A stretch of DNA of 61,686 bases from Ruminococcus flavefaciens (GTDB taxonomy: Bacteria > Bacillota > Clostridia > Oscillospirales > Ruminococcaceae). The DNA lies in assembly GCA_902766595.1 (NCBI GenBank), contig CACXEJ010000035.1, positions 1 through 61,686 on the forward strand, read 5' to 3'. The position numbers were made by a program, and so were the translations under genes. The notes beneath the pieces were generated by a model. It was not told the DNA's origin and did not search any database. It saw nothing but the letters and a program-made list of their open reading frames with translations. Shown here piece by piece: positions 34,239 to 42,692 of this stretch (its first letter is position 1; every line of letters starts with the position of its first letter).

Positions 34239-35126
34239 TTAATATCCGTAGAATTCGTAAATGTTCTTAGTGCTGTAGCCTGCAAGATATGCGAAGTAGC
34301 AGAGAACGTAAGATGCGTCGCTTGCTGACAGATAACCGTCACCGTCAACATCGGCAGCTATCATCTGTGCCTCACTGAAGCTCGAGGGCTTATTTGAGGA
34401 GAGCATAGTGAATTCTCTCAGTATCATCGAAGCATCATCGGCACTGTAACGGTTGTCGTTATCAATGTCACCGAGGGCACGGTCTGAAACGGCGATGTTC
34501 AGAGCTTCGGCGTCCTTCTGAGTAGGCTTGTTGCCGATATTGTCGTAGAAGGCAAAATCTGTTTTCATAGTTTTTGACTCGGTTACGAGAGGAGCATCGG
34601 TAGTGTAGAACTTAATGGGATGTAATCCTATCGGTATATCGGTTGGAATAGTTGCCTTGAACACTGCAAACGGGTAAGAGTCTGAGTCCTTGCCGTTGAG
34701 AGTGAAGGGATTTCCCGACAAGCCTGAGGAATATGTAGCAGACATAGTGTTATCGCCGTCGTAGGAGATAAGACCGGGAGAAACTGTGTAAGCGCGCTTA
34801 TTGTCGCCGGTCTGTGGATCAGCGAGGTCAGTGAGTTTTATGTATTTATCAGTGGAGTCCCAGAGTGCGATCATCATACAGAGCTGTTTTCTGCTGTCAC
34901 CGACATAGGAAGCAATGTCAAAAGTGATATTGCCGCCCTTGCTTTTTATGTCGTTGCTGTTGATGTACACTCTCTTGTTGGACTGCGGGTGTATACCGTC
35001 AGTCTTTGAAGCCTTGAAATAGAGCTTCGGGCAGTATGAAGAAGTTTCGGCAGCGCTTGAACTGAAAGACGTCAGAAGCGTGACAGCCGACACAGCCGAT
35101 ACTGCTAATGAAAGGATTTTTTTCAT
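34239..35126 (-). CDS. secreted dockerin-domain protein
   Basis: A 295-residue exported protein with signal peptide MKKILSLAVSAVSAVTLLTS. Residues about 30-215 form a beta-rich, cohesin-like or unknown module. A type I dockerin of two calcium loops ends the protein: GDIDNDNRYSADDASMIL and ADVDGDGYLSASDASYVL, each with the DxDxDGxxxxxD spacing. It would bind a cohesin on a scaffoldin or cell-surface protein, but no cohesin gene is seen here. The second half-repeat (CYFAYLAG) is atypical after the calcium loop. Confidence 0.85.
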   Translation of the reverse strand: MKKILSLAVSAVSAVTLLTSFSSSAAETSSYCPKLYFKASKTDGIHPQSNKRVYINSNDIKSKGGNITFDIASYVGDSRKQLCMMIALWDSTDKYIKLTDLADPQTGDNKRAYTVSPGLISYDGDNTMSATYSSGLSGNPFTLNGKDSDSYPFAVFKATIPTDIPIGLHPIKFYTTDAPLVTESKTMKTDFAFYDNIGNKPTQKDAEALNIAVSDRALGDIDNDNRYSADDASMILREFTMLSSNKPSSFSEAQMIAADVDGDGYLSASDASYVLCYFAYLAGYSTKNIYEFYGY

Positions 35127-35170
35127 GGATAATCACCTCATATCATTAATTGCGTGTAAGAACGCAGATC

Positions 35171-35848
35171 TCAGAGCAGTTCAGTCATTCTGAGAACAAC
35201 GTCAGCTACTCGTTTAGCAGCGATCTTTTCAAATTCATCAAAGGACATAGCACCCTCATCGTCAGCATTGTCGGAAATGCAGCGAACGCTTACGAAAGGC
35301 ATCTTATTGAGGAAGCAGCAGTGTCCGACAGCCGAGCTCTCCATATCGACAGCGTAGGGGGAGAAGGCGTTCTGAATTGATTCCTTGACCTCATTGCTGG
35401 AAATGAAAGCTTCGCCGGAAACTATTCTTCCGCGGAATGACTTCACAGACTGCTCTGCGCAGACATTCTCGGCAGTGTCGATAAGAGTTGAGTCAGCCTT
35501 GTAGATACCGCAGTACGGCGGGTAGTCATTGAGGAAGTGGAGGTCGAGATCGTGGGGAAGTACCTCAGTAGAGATAACTATGTCGCAGACCTTTACGGCA
35601 GTGTTCATACCGCCTGCAATACCGGCGTTGATAACGCAGTCAGGCTTGAAATTGTCAATTGCAGTCTGAACGCATACGGCAGCATTTACCTTGGCAATAC
35701 CGCAGCAGGCATTGATGATAGTCTTGCCCTTGTACTGATTTATGTGAAAGTCAAAGCCGGAAAAGTGTTTGATCTCAGCTTCTCCGAGTGCGGCACGGAT
35801 ATCTTTAAGCTCTGACGGCATTGCTCCGATGATGAAAATGGTGTTCAT
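35171..35848 (-). CDS. mtnN: 5'-methylthioadenosine/S-adenosylhomocysteine nucleosidase
   Basis: A 225-residue nucleosidase that removes adenine from MTA and SAH, clearing methyltransferase and polyamine by-products. IIGAMPSELKDI is the start, NAGIAGGM the phosphate/ribose loop, VDMESSAVGHCC holds the ribose-binding Met-Glu pair, and SDNADDEGAMSFDEF carries the catalytic Asp. ATG 35848 follows AAAGGAG. Single gene with its own promoter. Confidence 0.93.
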   Translation of the reverse strand: MNTIFIIGAMPSELKDIRAALGEAEIKHFSGFDFHINQYKGKTIINACCGIAKVNAAVCVQTAIDNFKPDCVINAGIAGGMNTAVKVCDIVISTEVLPHDLDLHFLNDYPPYCGIYKADSTLIDTAENVCAEQSVKSFRGRIVSGEAFISSNEVKESIQNAFSPYAVDMESSAVGHCCFLNKMPFVSVRCISDNADDEGAMSFDEFEKIAAKRVADVVLRMTELL

Positions 35849-35885
35849 TAGATCGCTCCTTTAAAACTTTAAAATTAATGTATAC

Positions 35886-35914
35886 ATTATAACACATATT
35901 TCGAGTTAAATCAA
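35886..35914 (-). promoter_or_regulatory. promoter of mtnN
   Basis: Minus strand TTGATT (35909-35914), 17-base spacer, TATAAT (35886-35891), divergent from the tetR-like promoter. Confidence 0.7.
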
Positions 35915-35949
35915 GAGTAAAATGTTTATTTTTAATATTTCGGTATTTC

Positions 35950-35990
35950 ACTTGACAAAATGTTCAAAATATGTTATAATGCGTTCAAGT
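35950..35990 (+). promoter_or_regulatory. tetR-like promoter flanked by inverted repeats
   Basis: TTGACA (35952-35957), 17-base spacer, TATAAT (35975-35980). ACTTGA (35950-35955) and TCAAGT (35985-35990) are inverted repeats bracketing the core promoter, a plausible autorepression site for the TetR-family product. Confidence 0.65.
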
Positions 35991-36044
35991 AAAGTGCTGT
36001 TCACTCAACCGACTGACCTAAGCAATTTTACGGAGGATGGAAAA

Positions 36045-36692
36045 ATGAATAATACTATTGTACACGAAAGCATGAAGATGCGCAGACTGCGCCGTGCTGT
36101 CGAGGTCTCTGCGGATATGTTCCTGAAGCAGGGATTCGACAACGTGAAGATGTCCGACATCGCTGACGAGAGCGGAGTCGGAGTAGCAACTCTTTACCGT
36201 TATTTCGGAACAAAAACAGGTATAGTCATAGCTGCTATGACTCATCTCTGGAACAAACTGAATGATATGTTCAGCGGAGTTTTTGAGTCGTCTGTCTTTG
36301 TATCGCAGACCGGTCTGAAGCAGGTCAAGGATCTTATGCGTATGTATATCGTTCTCTTTGAGGCACACAAGGACTTTATGCGCCTTCTCGGCGAGTTTGA
36401 CCTTATGATAATCAAGGAGGACATTCCGCGCGATCAGCTTGCAGACTACGAGCAGTCTATTATGAACTTCTTCGATACCTATGACGCTGCCTGCAAGATC
36501 GGTATTGCCGACGGTACTATCCGTGACGACATCGACCTCAAGCTGTTTTACCTGTCATACGGTCACGCCCTTATGGAGCTTACAAAGAAGCTGATAAAGG
36601 GCGAGGTGCTGCCCTCGGACAATTTTGCAGAGGGTGCAAGGGAAATTGAAATGCTCGTTGATACAGCAGTCGAGTACCTGAGAAAAAGGTAA
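36045..36692 (+). CDS. TetR/AcrR family transcriptional regulator
   Basis: A 215-residue regulator. The N-terminal helix-turn-helix is AVEVSADMFLKQGFDNVKMS followed by IADESGVGVATLYRYFGTKT, typical of TetR. The C-terminal ligand domain (about 70-215) is helical and has no named match. ATG 36045 with GGAGG upstream is chosen over 35922, which would begin before the promoter's -35 box. It may repress itself and possibly the divergent mtnN or converging sulP. Confidence 0.88.
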   Translation: MNNTIVHESMKMRRLRRAVEVSADMFLKQGFDNVKMSDIADESGVGVATLYRYFGTKTGIVIAAMTHLWNKLNDMFSGVFESSVFVSQTGLKQVKDLMRMYIVLFEAHKDFMRLLGEFDLMIIKEDIPRDQLADYEQSIMNFFDTYDAACKIGIADGTIRDDIDLKLFYLSYGHALMELTKKLIKGEVLPSDNFAEGAREIEMLVDTAVEYLRKR

Positions 36693-36708
36693 TTATACTG
36701 AAACTGAA

Positions 36709-36735
36709 AAAGCAGACGCGATCGCGTCTGCTTTT
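36709..36735. terminator. bidirectional terminator
   Basis: AAAGCAGACGCG and CGCGTCTGCTTT arms form one continuous palindrome with A and T runs; ends the tetR-like gene and the converging sulP gene. Confidence 0.85.
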
Positions 36736-36739
36736 TTGT

Positions 36740-38467
36740 TTATTTACGGGAACGCTTTGCAGCGATCTCTTTTTCGAGCTTTTCGGCTCTGAGAAGAGCA
36801 GTGTCGATGTGGTCGCAGAAATTCTCCTTGCCGACGCGGTCGATAAATCCAGCCTTTGACATAGCCTTCATAGGCTGCTCGTTGACGTGCGAGAAGATCA
36901 CCTTGATGCCGCGTTTTTCACAGCGCTTGACGATGTTTTTGAGCTCCTCAACACCGGTCGCGTCTATCGCGGGAACGTTACGCATACGGATACAGAGAAT
37001 GTCGAACTTCCTGTCATCGAGCACATAGCCGAACTTGTCGGAAGCTGCGAAGAACATCGGTCCGTTGATCTCGTAGACTCTTGTGTTTTCCGGTATCTTC
37101 TTGAGGGAGATGTTATCGGGATCGGTGTCCTCATCGTCGGTGATGTCGATCCAGTTGTGAGCCTCAGTTACGTCAGCCATACGCTTCATAAAGAGGAGTG
37201 AAGCGAGCACGAGACCTACGCCTATCGCTACCACGAGATCAAATACAACAGTGAATATCAGTGTTACGAATAGAACGAGAACGTCGCTCTTGGGAGCAGT
37301 CTTGATAGTGTTGCGGATATTCTTCCAGCCGCACATATTGTACGCAACTACGAAGAGGATAGCAGCGATAGTCGGCATAGGGATATTCTTTGCATAGGGC
37401 ATAAGTGAAACGAGAATGAGAAGAACTACGATAGAGTGAACTATACCTGCGATAGGAGTACGTCCGCCGTTCTTGACGTTAGCGGCAGTACGGGCGATAG
37501 CACCGGTAGCCGGTATGCCTCCGAAGAAGGCTGAACCTATATTTGCAGTACCCTGTGCGATGAGCTCCATATTCGAGCGGTGCTTTGAACCGATCATTCC
37601 GTCGGATACAACGCAGGAGAGGAGCGACTCAACTGCTGCGAGCACAGCGATAGTAACGGCGTTGGGCATAAGAGCCTTTACCTTTGCAAAGGATACACCG
37701 GGAGCTGAGAACTTGGGCGGTGCTGAGGAGATAGAGTAGAGGTCGCCAATGGTGTTTACGTTCATATCAGCGAGCTTTACGAGTGCCGAGCAGGCGAGTA
37801 CGGCTATGAGTGAAGCAGGTATCTTTTCGAGCTTTTTGGGCCAGAGAATGAGTATTGCAAGGGAAATGCAGCCTACGAGGACTGCCCAGCCGTTGGTAGT
37901 GTCGATGAAGAGACCGATAGCCCTTATCTTATCAACTGTTTCGACAGGAGAGGTCACATCGAGCTTATCCTGCAAAACCTCGCTGTCGTAGGTGAGACCG
38001 AAAAAGTCCTTGATCTGACCTACGAGTATCGTAACGGCGATACCGAACGTAAATCCGGAGGTTATAGTGCCCGGAATATACTTGATGAGAGCACCGAAGC
38101 GGCAGAGTCCCATAATTATCATAAGGATACCGGCGATTATCGTTGATATAACGAGACCGTCCATACCCTCTGAGGCAACTATTCCGGCGACTATCGTTGC
38201 GAAAGCTGCGGTCGGACCTGCTATCTGAACGCGGCTTCCTCCGAGGAGGGAAACTAAAAATCCGGCAACGATAGCGGTATAGAGTCCCTGTTCCGGACCA
38301 ACTCCTGATGCAAGAGCGAGTGCTATCGAGAGAGGCAGGGCGATGATAGCAACGATTACACCGGCAACAACGTCCTTCAGGAACTGTTCCTTTGAGTAAT
38401 TCTTCATTACCGAGATAAGTTTCGGTTTAAGTTTTTCTTCGGTCGGCTTTACAGCTTTCGACTCCAT
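36740..38467 (-). CDS. SulP family anion permease with STAS domain
   Basis: A 575-residue SLC26/SulP transporter, with about 12-14 spans and a C-terminal STAS domain (about 450-550, IDATGVEELKNIVKRC and KRGIKVIFSHVN). Family landmarks are DVVAGVIVAIIALPLSIALALASG near 32-55 and VQIAGPTAAFATIVAGIV. Substrates in the family are sulfate, bicarbonate or dicarboxylates; which one is unknown. It converges with the tetR-like gene. Start ATG 38467 follows AGAGGG. Confidence 0.9.
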   Translation of the reverse strand: MESKAVKPTEEKLKPKLISVMKNYSKEQFLKDVVAGVIVAIIALPLSIALALASGVGPEQGLYTAIVAGFLVSLLGGSRVQIAGPTAAFATIVAGIVASEGMDGLVISTIIAGILMIIMGLCRFGALIKYIPGTITSGFTFGIAVTILVGQIKDFFGLTYDSEVLQDKLDVTSPVETVDKIRAIGLFIDTTNGWAVLVGCISLAILILWPKKLEKIPASLIAVLACSALVKLADMNVNTIGDLYSISSAPPKFSAPGVSFAKVKALMPNAVTIAVLAAVESLLSCVVSDGMIGSKHRSNMELIAQGTANIGSAFFGGIPATGAIARTAANVKNGGRTPIAGIVHSIVVLLILVSLMPYAKNIPMPTIAAILFVVAYNMCGWKNIRNTIKTAPKSDVLVLFVTLIFTVVFDLVVAIGVGLVLASLLFMKRMADVTEAHNWIDITDDEDTDPDNISLKKIPENTRVYEINGPMFFAASDKFGYVLDDRKFDILCIRMRNVPAIDATGVEELKNIVKRCEKRGIKVIFSHVNEQPMKAMSKAGFIDRVGKENFCDHIDTALLRAEKLEKEIAAKRSRK

Positions 38468-38643
38468 TTCAATACCCTCTTTTACATATACATTATAGTT
38501 GTTATTGTGCGTGAACGCGCGATTACAATTATACTACTGAAAAAAGCCGATTTCAAGTGGATTTGCGAATTTTGTCACATTATCCATAATATTGGCGGTG
38601 ATTTCATTTTATATATGTTTTCTGACAATTACAATCGGGCATC

Positions 38644-38669
38644 AAAAAAGCCGGACAAACAGTCCGGCT
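38644..38669 (-). terminator. intrinsic terminator of the phosphoesterase gene
   Basis: Minus strand AGCCGGAC / GTCCGGCT hairpin followed by six T. It lies within the 264-base gap between sulP and the phosphoesterase, where nothing else is seen. Confidence 0.75.
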
Positions 38670-38731
38670 CTTGTTATTTCATATGTAAGTTCACATTTTG
38701 CTGCGGAATGAATATAATGATACCATGCGGA

Positions 38732-39214
38732 TCATACATCGGCTATATTGACGAGGACACCGTAGTCAGATATGTCGATATTGCCGAAAGAGGGCTTGAG
38801 ACCGTCACGCGGACAGGCGGCGCTTCCGGGATTGAAGAGCCACATACCGTCCTCATAAGCGTCAAGTCTTTCGTGAGTATGACCGAAGAGGACGATATCG
38901 CAGCCGTTTTCGCGGGCGATATATTTGAGATGCTGGAGGGAGCTTCTTACGCCGTACTTATGACCGTGAGTTGCGAAGATCTTGTGATCGCCTGCCTCGA
39001 GAATGAAGAAGTCGGGACTGAGACTGTCGTAGTCGCAGTTTCCGGCAACGTGTATTATCTTAGGCGCGAGCGCAGGATGAGAAGTTACGAAGCGGTCGAG
39101 CTCTGTTTCACCGTCACCGAGGTGGAAGATCCAGTCGGCGTCGGTATTGCGCATAATTACGCTTTCAAGGTGAGCATAATCACCGTGGGTGTCAGAAATA
39201 ACAATAATACGCAT
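38732..39214 (-). CDS. YfcE/MJ0936-type metallophosphoesterase
   Basis: A 160-residue metal phosphodiesterase of the YfcE family. Motifs in order: MRIIVISDTHGD (DxH), HLGDGE (GD), VAGNCD (GNxD), THGHKYG, and FGHTHE (GHTH). Natural substrate unknown; YfcE relatives cleave simple phosphodiesters. ATG 39214 follows AGGAG; the frame upstream to 39289 has no site. Confidence 0.88.
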   Translation of the reverse strand: MRIIVISDTHGDYAHLESVIMRNTDADWIFHLGDGETELDRFVTSHPALAPKIIHVAGNCDYDSLSPDFFILEAGDHKIFATHGHKYGVRSSLQHLKYIARENGCDIVLFGHTHERLDAYEDGMWLFNPGSAACPRDGLKPSFGNIDISDYGVLVNIADV

Positions 39215-39312
39215 AGGTATGCTCCTGAAAATTTTGTTATGTATATTATAACACAGATCAAAAAAAAAATCAATAGCTGAGCGGAACATATTGTGAATTA
39301 ATGGAGGCAGGT

Positions 39313-39564
39313 ATGAATAATAATAATATTGATCCGAAGAAGCTCAACGGACTGCTCGGAGTGGTCAGCAGGAAGATAGGCGTACCGCCGGAGCAGCTCC
39401 GGAGCGAGCTTGAAGCCGGCAAGTTCGACAGCGCTCTTGCAGCTATGAACAGCCGGGACGCAGCGAAGTTCCGGCAGGCAGTGAGCAATCCGGGACTGGT
39501 TGAGAAGATGATGAGCACACCTCAGGCGAAGGCTCTCTACAAGAAGCTGTCCGGGGAAAAATAG
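39313..39564 (+). CDS. small helical protein of a bofA-linked cluster
   Basis: An 83-residue soluble, mostly helical protein (IDPKKLNGLLGVVSRKIGVP, then MSTPQAKALYKKLSG). ATG 39313 has GGAGG upstream. Similar short proteins are common in spore-forming Clostridia from memory, without a known function. It opens four consecutive small genes ending in a BofA homologue. Confidence 0.65.
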   Translation: MNNNNIDPKKLNGLLGVVSRKIGVPPEQLRSELEAGKFDSALAAMNSRDAAKFRQAVSNPGLVEKMMSTPQAKALYKKLSGEK

Positions 39565-39588
39565 TGCTTTGAGAAAAGGTGAGAATAA

Positions 39589-39912
39589 TTGGACGATATA
39601 ATGGGAAAGCTCGAGGGGCTGCTGTCGGACGAAGAGAGTGTGAAGCAGCTTGCGGAGCTGGCGCAGATGTTCATAGGGGAGAGCGGAGGCAGTGAAGGAA
39701 ACGGTATGCCGGATATGGAGTCGGTGATGAAGCTGAGCGGGCTCGTGGGAGCATTTTCACAAAATGACAGCAATTCCGAGCTGCTCCTCGCCCTGAAGCC
39801 TCATCTGAGTGCAGAAAGGCAGAAGAAGGTCGATAAAGCCATAAAGCTGCTCAAACTGATAGCTGTCTGGAACATCGCTAAGGAGAACGGGCTGCTCGAC
39901 AACATAATATAG
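39589..39912 (+). CDS. small helical protein, TTG start
   Basis: A 107-residue acidic helical protein, second in the cluster. TTG 39589 is preferred because AAAGGTGAG lies 5 bases upstream; ATG 39601 would be 17 bases away. The C-terminal LLLALKPHLSAERQKKVDKA resembles a motif I recall in small clostridial proteins of unknown role near sporulation genes. Confidence 0.6.
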   Translation: MDDIMGKLEGLLSDEESVKQLAELAQMFIGESGGSEGNGMPDMESVMKLSGLVGAFSQNDSNSELLLALKPHLSAERQKKVDKAIKLLKLIAVWNIAKENGLLDNII

Positions 39913-39929
39913 CGGAAGGAGGCAGCCCT

Positions 39930-40217
39930 ATGGCGGTATATGACGACTGTCAGATGAAGAGAATGAGACAGGAAGCGATAAGGCGTTCGCAGGAAATGCA
40001 CAGCCGGGCTGCTCATTATACGCAGGGCGGTGACAGGGCAGATAAACCGGTCCAGCCTGAAATACCGCCGCCGCCGCAGTCCTCGGGAGGACTGCTTAGC
40101 GAGATAACCGGCAGTCTTGACGGCGATCGTCTCCTCATCGGAGCGCTGCTGCTTCTGATGCTGAAAGAGGGCAGGGATATGCGGCTGATACTCGCCCTCG
40201 GATACATATTGCTCTGA
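39930..40217 (+). CDS. small protein with C-terminal hydrophobic tail
   Basis: A 95-residue protein: a charged N-terminal helix (QMKRMRQEAIRRSQEMHSR), a Pro/Gly linker, and a hydrophobic C-terminal hairpin (RLLIGALLLLMLKEGRDMRL). RBS GGAGG precedes ATG 39930. Likely membrane-attached; function unknown. Confidence 0.6.
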   Translation: MAVYDDCQMKRMRQEAIRRSQEMHSRAAHYTQGGDRADKPVQPEIPPPPQSSGGLLSEITGSLDGDRLLIGALLLLMLKEGRDMRLILALGYILL

Positions 40218-40226
40218 GGTGAGAAA

Positions 40227-40481
40227 ATGGACGGTGATATGATTTTTGCAGTTGTCTGCGGAGCGGCAGTGCTGATAATGGCTTTCTACTACCTCCGGCG
40301 TGAGCACAGAGTCCGGACGCTGCTGTTCGGTTCGCTGACCGGCATTGCGGCTCTCCTGATACTGAACGAGTACGGCGGAATGTTCAGCACACAGCTTCCT
40401 CTGAACGTTTTCAACGTTGCAGGGAGTGCTGTACTGGGTGTTCCGTTCGTGATAATACTGGTCCTGTTGGAAACATTGTGA
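40227..40481 (+). CDS. bofA: BofA-like pro-sigma-K processing inhibitor
   Basis: An 84-residue membrane protein of the BofA family, the inhibitor of the SpoIVFB protease that activates sigma-K in sporulating bacteria. The C-terminal motif LPLNVFNVAGSAVLGVPFV with IILVLLETL is the family signature; two to three spans. It suggests this genome keeps the sigma-K checkpoint. It ends the four-gene cluster. Confidence 0.82.
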   Translation: MDGDMIFAVVCGAAVLIMAFYYLRREHRVRTLLFGSLTGIAALLILNEYGGMFSTQLPLNVFNVAGSAVLGVPFVIILVLLETL

Positions 40482-40509
40482 ATATTCAGTAAAATTTTCA
40501 CAAAAATAC

Positions 40510-40538
40510 TTGAAATTTTAAGTCTAATGTGTTAAAAT
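40510..40538 (+). promoter_or_regulatory. promoter of the nucleoside phosphorylase gene
   Basis: TTGAAA (40510-40515), 17-base spacer, TAAAAT (40533-40538). Confidence 0.6.
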
Positions 40539-40558
40539 CAAATTACAGGAGGTGGAAT

Positions 40559-41839
40559 ATGAACGCTATTGATATAATTAATAAAACAAAACACTCGCAG
40601 ATACTCACTCACGAAGAGATCTCGTGGCTGGTCTCAAGCTATACAAACGGCTATATACCGGACTATCAGATGTCTGCGTGGCTGATGGCAGTGTGTCTGA
40701 ACGGGCTCACTGAGGAGGAAACTCTCGCCCTTACATATGCAATGCGCGACAGCGGTGATATGGTGCATCTCGACCTGCCGCTGACCGTTGATAAGCACAG
40801 CACAGGCGGCGTCGGTGACAAGACGAGTATGATAATCGGACCGGCTGCGGCTGCCTGCGGAGTAAGTGTGGCAAAGATGTCCGGCAGAGGGCTTGGCCAT
40901 ACCGGCGGAACTATCGACAAGCTCGAGAGCATTCCCGGCTTCAGGACTGACCTGAGCCTCAAGGAGTTTGAGAGCATCGTCAAGGAGACCGGTTTTTCGG
41001 TCATCGCACAGAGCGAGGAGCTTTGCCCGGCTGATAAGAAGATGTATTCGCTGAGAAGCGCTTCGGGTACAGTGGACAGTATTCCGCTTATCTGTGCAAG
41101 TATTATGAGCAAGAAGCTCGCTACCGATGCGGATTGTCTGCTGCTTGACGTAAAGTACGGCTCCGGAGCGTTTATGAAAACGCGCGAGGACGCGCAGAAG
41201 CTCGCTGATCTTATGGAAAAGATCGGAAATGCTGCCGGAAAACGCTGCCGTGCTGACGTCACGGATATGAACGTTCCGCTTGGCAATAATATAGGCAACG
41301 CTCTTGAAGTTATGGAGGCTGTTGAAGTTCTCCGCGGTGATGACAAGGGTGCTCTCTACGAGATGTGTATGGATCTGACAGCTGATATGCTCGAGATAGC
41401 AGGCAAGGGTACTTTTGAGGAGTGCCGCGCGATGGCTGTTGAAGCCGTGGTTTCCGGACGAGCTCTCGACGTTTTCAGGCGGACTATCGCTCTTCAGGGC
41501 GGTGATCCTGCTGTCTGTGACGATCTGTCACTTCTTCCGCAGCCAAGGTGCAGCTATGTTATCAAGGCTGCCAATGATGTTGAGGTGCTTTCGGTAAACT
41601 GCGAGGAGATCGGTATGGTATCGCTGCTTCTCGGTGCAGGCAGACTTGCGCGTGACGACAGTATAGATATGTCTGCCGGTATCGTGATGAGCTGCCGTCC
41701 GGGTGACAGGCTCTCCGCCGGAGATCCGATAATGACGCTGTATTCGTCTGTTTGCAGCGATTTTTCCGAAGCCGCTCTCCGTGCGCTCAACGCTCTTGAG
41801 CTGCGCAGAACCGGCAGAAGTTCTTCCGGAGACCGTTAA
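40559..41839 (+). CDS. pdp: pyrimidine-nucleoside phosphorylase
   Basis: A 426-residue enzyme cleaving uridine or thymidine with phosphate, in pyrimidine salvage. Landmarks are VDKHSTGGVGDKTSM, KMSGRGLGHTGGTIDKLESI (the family signature) and LLDVKYGSGAFMKT. It starts at ATG 40559 after AGGAGGTGG. The C-terminal domain is slightly shorter than some Pdp proteins. Whether it is uridine/thymidine-dual (Pdp) or thymidine-specific (DeoA) cannot be fixed by eye. Confidence 0.92.
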   Translation: MNAIDIINKTKHSQILTHEEISWLVSSYTNGYIPDYQMSAWLMAVCLNGLTEEETLALTYAMRDSGDMVHLDLPLTVDKHSTGGVGDKTSMIIGPAAAACGVSVAKMSGRGLGHTGGTIDKLESIPGFRTDLSLKEFESIVKETGFSVIAQSEELCPADKKMYSLRSASGTVDSIPLICASIMSKKLATDADCLLLDVKYGSGAFMKTREDAQKLADLMEKIGNAAGKRCRADVTDMNVPLGNNIGNALEVMEAVEVLRGDDKGALYEMCMDLTADMLEIAGKGTFEECRAMAVEAVVSGRALDVFRRTIALQGGDPAVCDDLSLLPQPRCSYVIKAANDVEVLSVNCEEIGMVSLLLGAGRLARDDSIDMSAGIVMSCRPGDRLSAGDPIMTLYSSVCSDFSEAALRALNALELRRTGRSSSGDR

Positions 41840-41853
41840 ATTTCCGGAAATGC

Positions 41854-41882
41854 TTGACTGTACAGAGCAAAAGTGGTAAAAT
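41854..41882 (+). promoter_or_regulatory. promoter of the zinc-ribbon protein gene
   Basis: TTGACT (41854-41859), 17-base spacer, TAAAAT (41877-41882). Confidence 0.6.
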
Positions 41883-41930
41883 ATGATTATCAAATGCGCT
41901 GTTATATGCGCGTAAAGGAGGTTTTTTGAA

Positions 41931-42497
41931 ATGGGATTTATGGATTCTGTTAAAGGTTTTGCCGAGAAGGTAGGCGATACTGTTGAAAGAGGAGCGAAGA
42001 GCGTTTCTGACAGCTCCAAGAAGATAGCTGAAAAGAACAGAGTAAAGCGCGAGATCGCAGTTCTTGAAAACGACATCAATAACGCTTATTATGCGATCGG
42101 CAAGAAGTATATGGAGCTCCACGGCGAAAATCCGGGCGAGGAGTACGCTGAGACTGTTGAGCTCATCAAGTCCAAGACCGACCGCGCAGAGAAGTTCAAG
42201 ATAATACTTGCTGCTATGGACGAGAAGCAGACCTGTACTGGCTGCGGAGCTGAGGTCGCAAGAGGACAGAAGTTCTGTGACAAGTGCGGAGCTAAGATCG
42301 AAGAGATCGAGATCCCGATCATTGAAGGATATAACGACGTCCAGCCCGAACCTGCTGCCGAAGAGGTAGAGGTCGTTGGTGAGGAGGTTTCTCAGGAACA
42401 GGCAGCTGCACCGGCTCAGCGCTTCTGTACACAGTGCGGTGTGGCAGTTCCGGAGGGCTCAAACTTCTGCGAAAAGTGCGGAACCAAGGTTGAATAA
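41931..42497 (+). CDS. double zinc-ribbon protein
   Basis: A 188-residue cytoplasmic protein. Residues 1-95 form a helical, coiled-coil-like N-domain; two zinc ribbons follow, one at about 101-121 (CTGCGAEVARGQKFCDKCG) and one at the C-terminus (CTQCGVAVPEGSNFCEKCG), separated by an acidic Pro/Glu linker. Such zinc-ribbon proteins are common in gut Firmicutes and their role is unknown. RBS AAAGGAGG. Confidence 0.75.
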   Translation: MGFMDSVKGFAEKVGDTVERGAKSVSDSSKKIAEKNRVKREIAVLENDINNAYYAIGKKYMELHGENPGEEYAETVELIKSKTDRAEKFKIILAAMDEKQTCTGCGAEVARGQKFCDKCGAKIEEIEIPIIEGYNDVQPEPAAEEVEVVGEEVSQEQAAAPAQRFCTQCGVAVPEGSNFCEKCGTKVE

Positions 42498-42513
42498 CAC
42501 ATAATATGCAAGT

Positions 42514-42546
42514 AAGGGCATAGCCGCAGGGCTGTGCCCCCCTTTT
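42514..42546 (+). terminator. intrinsic terminator
   Basis: AAGGGCATAGCC-GCAG-GGCTGTGCCC with a short T run. Confidence 0.7.
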
Positions 42547-42605
42547 ATTATGCAATGTGCTGAAAAGAAGGACAGTTATTTGTTAAAAATGCTCTGGAAA
42601 ATTGC

Positions 42606-42634
42606 TTTACTTTTTCACTTTTTTGTGGTAAAAT
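42606..42634 (+). promoter_or_regulatory. promoter of the acyl-CoA synthetase gene
   Basis: TTTACT (42606-42611), 17-base spacer, TAAAAT (42629-42634). Confidence 0.5.
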
Positions 42635-42692
42635 AGTAGTAGTTTAGCGCTTTGCACTTTTGAACAGTGCGGCGGACGAAAGGAAGCATAAT

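Noticed and set aside
38507..39280. 257-codon plus-strand frame
   Set aside because: Opposite the YfcE-like phosphoesterase and crosses its terminator.
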